Shown here: piece after piece, positions 59,578 through 64,000 of the stretch
How the letters are laid out: every line of letters starts with the position of its first letter
Numbering within the stretch: position 1 is the first letter of the stretch
Source: G963665495 sp963677785
GTDB taxonomy: Bacteria; Desulfobacterota; Desulfovibrionia; Desulfovibrionales; Desulfovibrionaceae
DNA length: 64,000 bases
Assembly: GCA_963677785.2 (NCBI GenBank)
Contig: CAXXDH010000003.1
Span: 3,534,001-3,598,000, forward strand
Reading direction: 5' to 3'
Program-made: the position numbers and the translations under genes
The notes under the pieces: generated by a model
The model's database searches: none
The model's input: the letters and a program-made list of their open reading frames with translations, nothing else
Told to the model about the DNA's origin: nothing

Positions 59578-60774
59578 TCATTCAGATGCAGCTTCGGATG
59601 CCGTATCCGCGGAGTCCTCTGCATCGTCATCCTCATCCTCTTCATCCACTTGTTTGGGCTGGCGACCGAAAATCTGGACAACCCAGATACTGATTTCAAA
59701 CAGCACAATCAAAGGTCCGGCCATCAACACCTGGGAGACGATATCCGGCGGCGTAAGAATGGCGGCAACGACAAAGGCGCAAAGGAAGGCGTATTTCCTG
59801 ATTCTGCGCATCATCTGGGCGGTAATGATGCCGAGTTTGCCCAGGAAAAAGGCGAACAAAGGCATCTCGAAGGTAAACCCGAAAGCGAACAGCAGTTTCA
59901 AGGAAAAACTCAGGTATTCCTTGAGGCTGGGCATGGGTTTGATGGTTTCCGTGGCGAATTCCATGAAAAAGCCAAAGGCAAAGGGAAAAACCACGGAATA
60001 GCCGAAGATGGCGCCGACTGCGAAGAAAATACCCGAACAGAACGCAATGGGAAGCAGGTACTTTTTTTCTTCTTTGTACAGACCCGGCGCGATAAAGCAC
60101 CAGAGCTGATAGAAAATATAGGGGCTCATCAACAAAACGCCGGCGACCATCGAAACCTTGATGTAGGTGAAGAAAGCCTCGGGCAAGCCCGTATAGATGA
60201 GAGAACTTCCAGGGGGAAAAACTTTGACCAGCGGTTCCATCAACAAAGCGAACAGCTCGTTGTGAAATCCGTAGCAGGCCAGAAAACCGACCCCGGCAGC
60301 GATCAGACAACGAACAAGCCGGACGCGGAGCTCATTCATATGATCCAGGAAGCTCATGGGCTCATGAGGCTCGTCGTCCTCATCTTCGTCCACGTCGTCT
60401 TCGGAGTCGCCGGATTCCCCGTTTTCTCCTTCGTCCTCCGTTGCATTTTCGGAAGACTCGCTTACGCTACTCTCGGTAGACTGTTCCGCTGCGTTTGCAT
60501 CTTCGTCATCTTCGTCATCTGTTGCAGCTTCAGCGGTCTTTTCATTGCTTTCTTTCGTCGCGTCCGCGTCAGAAATTTCGGAGGGGGCGCCGCTTTCAGG
60601 CTCCCCTCCGTTTGCTTCTTCAGATGCTTCGGCTATGTCCTCTTCCGGCAGCAGCGACGGATCGTCCGGCGGCTCAGGGGCGGGGTGCTGTTCCTGGTTG
60701 CCGGTAGCCTGCTCCTGTGCAGGGTCCTGCTGTTCCGCGTTGTTTTCCGGATCGGGCTTCTGCGTTTCGCTCAT
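59578..60774 (-). CDS. tatC: Sec-independent translocase TatC with long acidic extensions
   Basis: 398 aa, while TatC is usually about 250. The conserved core begins at about 138 (MSFLDHMNELRVRLVRCLIAAGVGF) and contains the six membrane helices, with PYIFYQLWCFIAPGLYKEEKKYL and FGFTFEMPLFAFFLGKLGI carrying the conserved Phe-Glu. It recognises twin-Arg signal peptides. The first 137 residues are almost entirely Glu/Asp/Ser/Ala-rich and disordered, and the C-terminus is also acidic (QVDEEDEDDDAEDSADTASE). The start overlaps the tatB stop by 4 bp after AAGGACC, so the extension is genuinely translated. Confidence 0.92.
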   Translation of the reverse strand: MSETQKPDPENNAEQQDPAQEQATGNQEQHPAPEPPDDPSLLPEEDIAEASEEANGGEPESGAPSEISDADATKESNEKTAEAATDDEDDEDANAAEQSTESSVSESSENATEDEGENGESGDSEDDVDEDEDDEPHEPMSFLDHMNELRVRLVRCLIAAGVGFLACYGFHNELFALLMEPLVKVFPPGSSLIYTGLPEAFFTYIKVSMVAGVLLMSPYIFYQLWCFIAPGLYKEEKKYLLPIAFCSGIFFAVGAIFGYSVVFPFAFGFFMEFATETIKPMPSLKEYLSFSLKLLFAFGFTFEMPLFAFFLGKLGIITAQMMRRIRKYAFLCAFVVAAILTPPDIVSQVLMAGPLIVLFEISIWVVQIFGRQPKQVDEEDEDDDAEDSADTASEAASE

Positions 60775-61292
60775 TTGGACTGGTCCTTGCCGGATTCGGG
60801 GGTTGCGTCAATAACAACGTTTTTGGCTCCGGTAGCGGACGCGTCAGCAACCAGAACAGGTTCGGCATCGGGTGCTTCAGCATTCGCACCAGTCGAGGCG
60901 GCCTCAGGCTTTCCGGGCGTAATGTCCTTCATTGCGGGCTCGGATTCGCGAAAATCCATGTCCTGATTGTTGGCGGCCATGGCGCTGGAATAAGCCTTGT
61001 CCGTTTGTTCCTCCTGAGCCTTGCTTTCTTTGTCCGAATCCTTGTCCAGTTTTTTGTCTTCAGCTTTTTTGGTCTTTGCCGCTAGGCGCTTTTCCTCGGC
61101 TTTTGACTTTTTCTCGACATCTTCGCGTTCGATTTCCGTATTGATCGTACGCTGTACGTCCGTGGAAACGCGTCTGAATTCTCCCATGGCCTTACCGAGC
61201 GTACGGGCAATTTCAGGGAGTTTTTTGGGGCCAATGACGATGAGCGCCACCGCGAGGATGACGAGCAGTTCCGTGGTACCTATTCCGAACAT
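60771..61292 (-). CDS. tatB: Sec-independent translocase TatB (TatA/B family)
   Basis: 173 aa. One N-terminal helix (MFGIGTTELLVILAVALIVIGPKKLPEIARTLGKAMGEFRR) with the GPKKLPE hinge and amphipathic helix, as in TatB/TatA. The long C-terminal tail (about 60-173) is highly charged and Lys/Ala/Glu-rich, longer than usual. It helps TatC recruit folded proteins for export across the inner membrane. ATGA overlap with tatC shows coupled translation. The guaA gene ends 28 bp upstream. Confidence 0.92.
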   Translation of the reverse strand: MFGIGTTELLVILAVALIVIGPKKLPEIARTLGKAMGEFRRVSTDVQRTINTEIEREDVEKKSKAEEKRLAAKTKKAEDKKLDKDSDKESKAQEEQTDKAYSSAMAANNQDMDFRESEPAMKDITPGKPEAASTGANAEAPDAEPVLVADASATGAKNVVIDATPESGKDQSK

Positions 61293-61319
61293 ATGCTATT
61301 CCGCGGCATGCAGGCCAAA

Positions 61320-62873
61320 TTAAAGGTTATTCCCATTCAATGGTGCTTGGGGTTTTGAGGAGATGTCCAGCACCACCCGGTTCACCCCTTTGACTTCATT
61401 GATGATCCGGTTCGAAATACGAGCCAGGATTTCCGGAGGCAGCCTGGTCCAGTCCGCGGTCATGGCATCGACGCTATCCACAATGCGCAGAGCGATGACG
61501 CTTTCATACGTACGGTCATCCCCCATGACGCCCACTGTCTTGAGCGGGAGCAGAACCGCGAACCCCTGCCAGATTTTCCGGTACCAGTTCGACGCGACAA
61601 GTTCGTTCTGAACGATCTTGTCTGCTTGTCGGAGAATTTGCAAGCGTTCCTCTGTTATTTCACCTATGACACGAATTGCCAGGCCCGGACCGGGGAAAGG
61701 ATGCCGCCAGATGATGAAATCCGGAAGCCCGAGTTCCACGGCCACCTTGCGTACTTCGTCTTTGAATAGCTCGCGCAACGGTTCGACCAGTTCAAGCTTC
61801 ATGGTTTCCGGCAGGCCGCCAACGTTGTGGTGGCTTTTGATGACAGCGGACGGTCCCTTGAAAGAGACGCTTTCAATGACGTCGGGATAAAGCGTGCCCT
61901 GGGCCAGGAAAGCAACTTCGGGGATTTTTTTGGCTTCCTGTTCGAAGATCTCGATAAACGTGTGGCCGATTATTTTACGTTTCTGTTCCGGATCCGTGAC
62001 GCCGGCCAGCCTGCCCAAAAACAGGTCCTGCGCTTCGACATAGTTCAGATTCAGTTCGAAGTGCTTTTTAAGATACCCGATGACTTCCTCGCCCTCGTTG
62101 AGGCGCATCAAACCGTTGTCCACGAAAATGCAGTGCAGTTTGTTTCCCAGGGCTTTGTGCAGCAGCACGGCGGCGACGGTGGAATCAATTCCGCCGGAAA
62201 GAGCGCAGACCACATGCCGGTCGCCGACTTGTTCCTTGACCTGTTTCAACGCGCTCTCGACAAACGAGGACATGGTCCAGGTGCTCTTCAGCCCGCAGAC
62301 ATGAAACAGGAAATTATGCAGCATAAGCTCGCCGTCGTCCGTATGGGCGACTTCCGGATGAAACTGCAGGGCGTAGATTTTCTTCTTATCGTCGCCCATG
62401 GCCGCGACCTGCAGGCTCCGGGTTTTGGCGAGCACTGCAAAACCAGGCGGAGGAGTCAGCACATGGTCGCCGTGAGACATCCAGACCGTATGCTTGTTTT
62501 CCAGTTTCAACCCTTCCCAGATGGGACTCTGAGCGCAGATTTCCAGTTCGGCGCGACCGTATTCCCGGTCTTCCGAGCGGGAAATGCTGCCGCCGAGGTT
62601 GTGGGCCAGAAGCTGCATGCCGTAGCAAATTCCAAGAATCGGCAGTCCGAGCTCAAGGATGCCCGGTTCGAATTGCGGGGCGTCAGGATCGTTGACGCTG
62701 GACGGCCCGCCCGAAAGGATCAGGGCCGAAGCGTTCAAGGCTTTCAGTTCGTCCAGCCCGATGGTGCAGGGGTGGATTTCCGAATATACACCGGCCTCGC
62801 GTACGCGTCGTGCGATAAGCTGGGTCACCTGCGAGCCGTAATCAATGATCACGACTTTCTGTACTAACTCCAT
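61320..62873 (-). CDS. guaA: GMP synthase (glutamine-hydrolysing)
   Basis: 517 aa. The N-terminal glutamine amidotransferase has the Cys nucleophile in GICYGMQLLAHNLGG (about residue 79). The ATP pyrophosphatase domain has the P-loop ALSGGIDSTVAAVLLHKAL (about 225), and the C-terminal dimerisation domain ends WTRLPPEILARISNRIINEVKGVNRVVLDISSKP. It converts XMP to GMP with glutamine and ATP. It follows guaB by about 20 bp, a conserved pair. Confidence 0.97.
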   Translation of the reverse strand: MELVQKVVIIDYGSQVTQLIARRVREAGVYSEIHPCTIGLDELKALNASALILSGGPSSVNDPDAPQFEPGILELGLPILGICYGMQLLAHNLGGSISRSEDREYGRAELEICAQSPIWEGLKLENKHTVWMSHGDHVLTPPPGFAVLAKTRSLQVAAMGDDKKKIYALQFHPEVAHTDDGELMLHNFLFHVCGLKSTWTMSSFVESALKQVKEQVGDRHVVCALSGGIDSTVAAVLLHKALGNKLHCIFVDNGLMRLNEGEEVIGYLKKHFELNLNYVEAQDLFLGRLAGVTDPEQKRKIIGHTFIEIFEQEAKKIPEVAFLAQGTLYPDVIESVSFKGPSAVIKSHHNVGGLPETMKLELVEPLRELFKDEVRKVAVELGLPDFIIWRHPFPGPGLAIRVIGEITEERLQILRQADKIVQNELVASNWYRKIWQGFAVLLPLKTVGVMGDDRTYESVIALRIVDSVDAMTADWTRLPPEILARISNRIINEVKGVNRVVLDISSKPQAPLNGNNL

Positions 62874-62893
62874 AACTGCTCCTCAGGACAAAC

Positions 62894-64000
62894 CTAGTAG
62901 TTTTCAACCCGGTAGTTGGGGGCTTCTTTGGTAATGATGACGTCGTGGACGTGGCTTTCGCGCAGTCCGGCCGGGGTGATTTCCACAAACTGGGCCTTTT
63001 CTTTGAGCTCCGGTACGGTTTTGCATCCGGTGTAGCCCATGCCGGAACGCAGACCGCCCGTGAGCTGGTAGATGCTGTCCTGTACGGGCCCTTTATACGG
63101 AACGCGGCCCACGATGCCCTCGGGCACGAGTTTGCTGCCTTCCTGTTCGTCCTGGAAATAGCGGTCTTTGCTGCCGTCTTTCATGGCGTCGATGGAGCCC
63201 ATGCCGCGATAGATTTTGTAACGGCGGCCCTGGTATAGAATGGTTTCGCCGGGGCTTTCGTCCGTACCGGCGAACAGACTGCCGATCATGACGGAGTCGC
63301 CGCCTGCGGCCAGCGCCTTGACGACGTCGCCCGAGAATTTAACCCCCCCGTCGGCGATAATGCAGCGGTCCAGTTCTTTGGCCGCGCGGGATGCTTCCAT
63401 GATCGCCGATACCTGTGGCACGCCCACGCCCGCCACAATACGGGTGGTGCAGATGGAGCCCGGTCCGATTCCGACTTTGACCGTGTCGGCTCCGGCTTCC
63501 AGAATGGCGCGCGCGCCTTCATAGGTGCCGATGTTGCCGGCAACCAGCTGGCATTTCGGAAAGGTTGTCCGAATGTTGTGGATGGATTCCAGGATATTTT
63601 TTGAATGGCCGTGGGCCGAATCGATGACCAGAAAGTCCGCTCCGGCTTTAAGCAGGGCGTCCGCCCGTTCCACTGCGCTGCTGCCCACGCCGATGGCCGC
63701 GCCCACGCGCAGACGGCCGGCATCGTCCTTGCAAGCGTTGGGGTATTTTCTGATTTTTTCAATGTCCTTGATGGTCAGCAGGCCGCACAACTTGTTATTG
63801 TCATCCACCACCAGGAGTTTTTCAATGCGGTTTTCATGCAGGTGGCGCTTGGCCTGTTCCAGGGTGGTGCCGATGGGCACGGTGACCAGCCCCTCGCTGG
63901 TCATGACATCGCTGACCAGAGTGCTCATCTCCGAGACGAAACGGACGTCGCGGTTGGTGAGGATGCCCACCAGCTGACCGTCCTTGACCACCGGCAATCC
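62894..64000 (-). CDS. guaB: IMP dehydrogenase, C-terminal part (gene continues past the right edge)
   Basis: The visible 368 residues begin inside the second CBS repeat (GLPVVKDGQLVGILTNRDVRFV), continue through the other CBS sequence (SDVMTSEGLVTVPIGTTLEQAKRHL) and enter the barrel domain. The catalytic Cys loop is GIGPGSICTTRIVAGVG and the flap region RYKIYRGMGSIDAMKDGSKDRYF. It oxidises IMP to XMP with NAD. The frame is open to base 64000, so the N-terminus lies outside. It heads the guaBA-tat-his train. Confidence 0.97.
   Translation of the reverse strand, partial: GLPVVKDGQLVGILTNRDVRFVSEMSTLVSDVMTSEGLVTVPIGTTLEQAKRHLHENRIEKLLVVDDNNKLCGLLTIKDIEKIRKYPNACKDDAGRLRVGAAIGVGSSAVERADALLKAGADFLVIDSAHGHSKNILESIHNIRTTFPKCQLVAGNIGTYEGARAILEAGADTVKVGIGPGSICTTRIVAGVGVPQVSAIMEASRAAKELDRCIIADGGVKFSGDVVKALAAGGDSVMIGSLFAGTDESPGETILYQGRRYKIYRGMGSIDAMKDGSKDRYFQDEQEGSKLVPEGIVGRVPYKGPVQDSIYQLTGGLRSGMGYTGCKTVPELKEKAQFVEITPAGLRESHVHDVIITKEAPNYRVENY

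Noticed and set aside
59383..60966. 527-codon open frame on the plus strand
   Set aside because: Antisense of hisB/tatC/tatB; its apparent hydrophobic stretches mirror the acidic repeats of TatC.
1..64000. CRISPR arrays, prophage or large defence islands
   Set aside because: No regularly spaced repeats, cas-like proteins, phage structural genes or restriction enzymes were seen.

Overview
The window looks like a chromosomal segment of a Desulfovibrionaceae-type sulfate reducer (Desulfobacterota). This is inferred from gene content and order, not from any rRNA or marker search. Pointers are the minus-strand order guaB-guaA-tatB-tatC-hisB-lipoprotein-hisA, a eukaryote-like type II NADP isocitrate dehydrogenase, many multi-PAS hybrid kinases and chemoreceptors, a small 2[4Fe-4S] ferredoxin and a fused succinyl-CoA-ligase-like enzyme. 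Base composition is moderate to fairly GC-rich, with two clearly AT-rich islands (about 46,700-48,080 and 52,480-54,650) that suggest imported DNA.

Layout. 1-3,134: end of a secreted-protein gene, a methyltransferase gene broken by an in-frame TAG, and a 7TM diguanylate cyclase. 3,399-4,253: an IS5/IS427-type insertion sequence. 4,483-7,114: a cysteine desulfidase plus amino-acid permease pair (cyuA-cyuP-like). 7,216-12,254: acyltransferase, MDR oxidoreductase, ferredoxin, a small HTH gene, tRNA-Pro(UGG), a potassium-channel-like protein and a frameshifted YrhK-like remnant. 12,567-17,747: two divergent chemoreceptors. 18,457-19,788: an ISL3-family element with a perfect 8-bp target duplication, landed at the end of the terminator of a kinase/two-receiver operon (19,852-23,526). 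24,047-28,677: fused SucC-SucD-like ligase, a Cys-rich mini membrane protein, and ilvBN preceded by an attenuator with a leader peptide holding eight consecutive valines. 28,945-41,555: a mixture of housekeeping genes (murI, dacB-like, icd), a TrpF-like protein coupled to a twin-ABC ATPase, a DUF438/PAS protein and small unknowns. 42,045-47,536: aminotransferase, sigma-54 activator with a degenerate receiver, hybrid kinase. 48,076-55,844: LemA plus M48 protease with a TerB-like tail, FAD oxidoreductase, GT-C-like membrane protein, AI-2E-family transporter. 55,974-64,000: membrane Ser/Thr kinase followed by the his/tat/gua gene train.

How the parts work together. Branched-chain amino-acid supply is controlled by ilvBN attenuation. 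Purine (guaBA), histidine (hisAB) and Tat export genes form one tightly packed, partly translationally coupled train. The cyuA/cyuP pair would import cysteine and convert it to pyruvate, sulfide and ammonia. Signalling is rich: one GGDEF protein, two MCPs, two hybrid kinases, two stand-alone receivers, one sigma-54 activator and one Ser/Thr kinase. No CRISPR array, prophage or large defence island is visible. The least expected signals are the eight-valine ilvB leader, the IS landing in a terminator, the TrpF homologue without its catalytic Cys, and the very acidic extensions of TatC.
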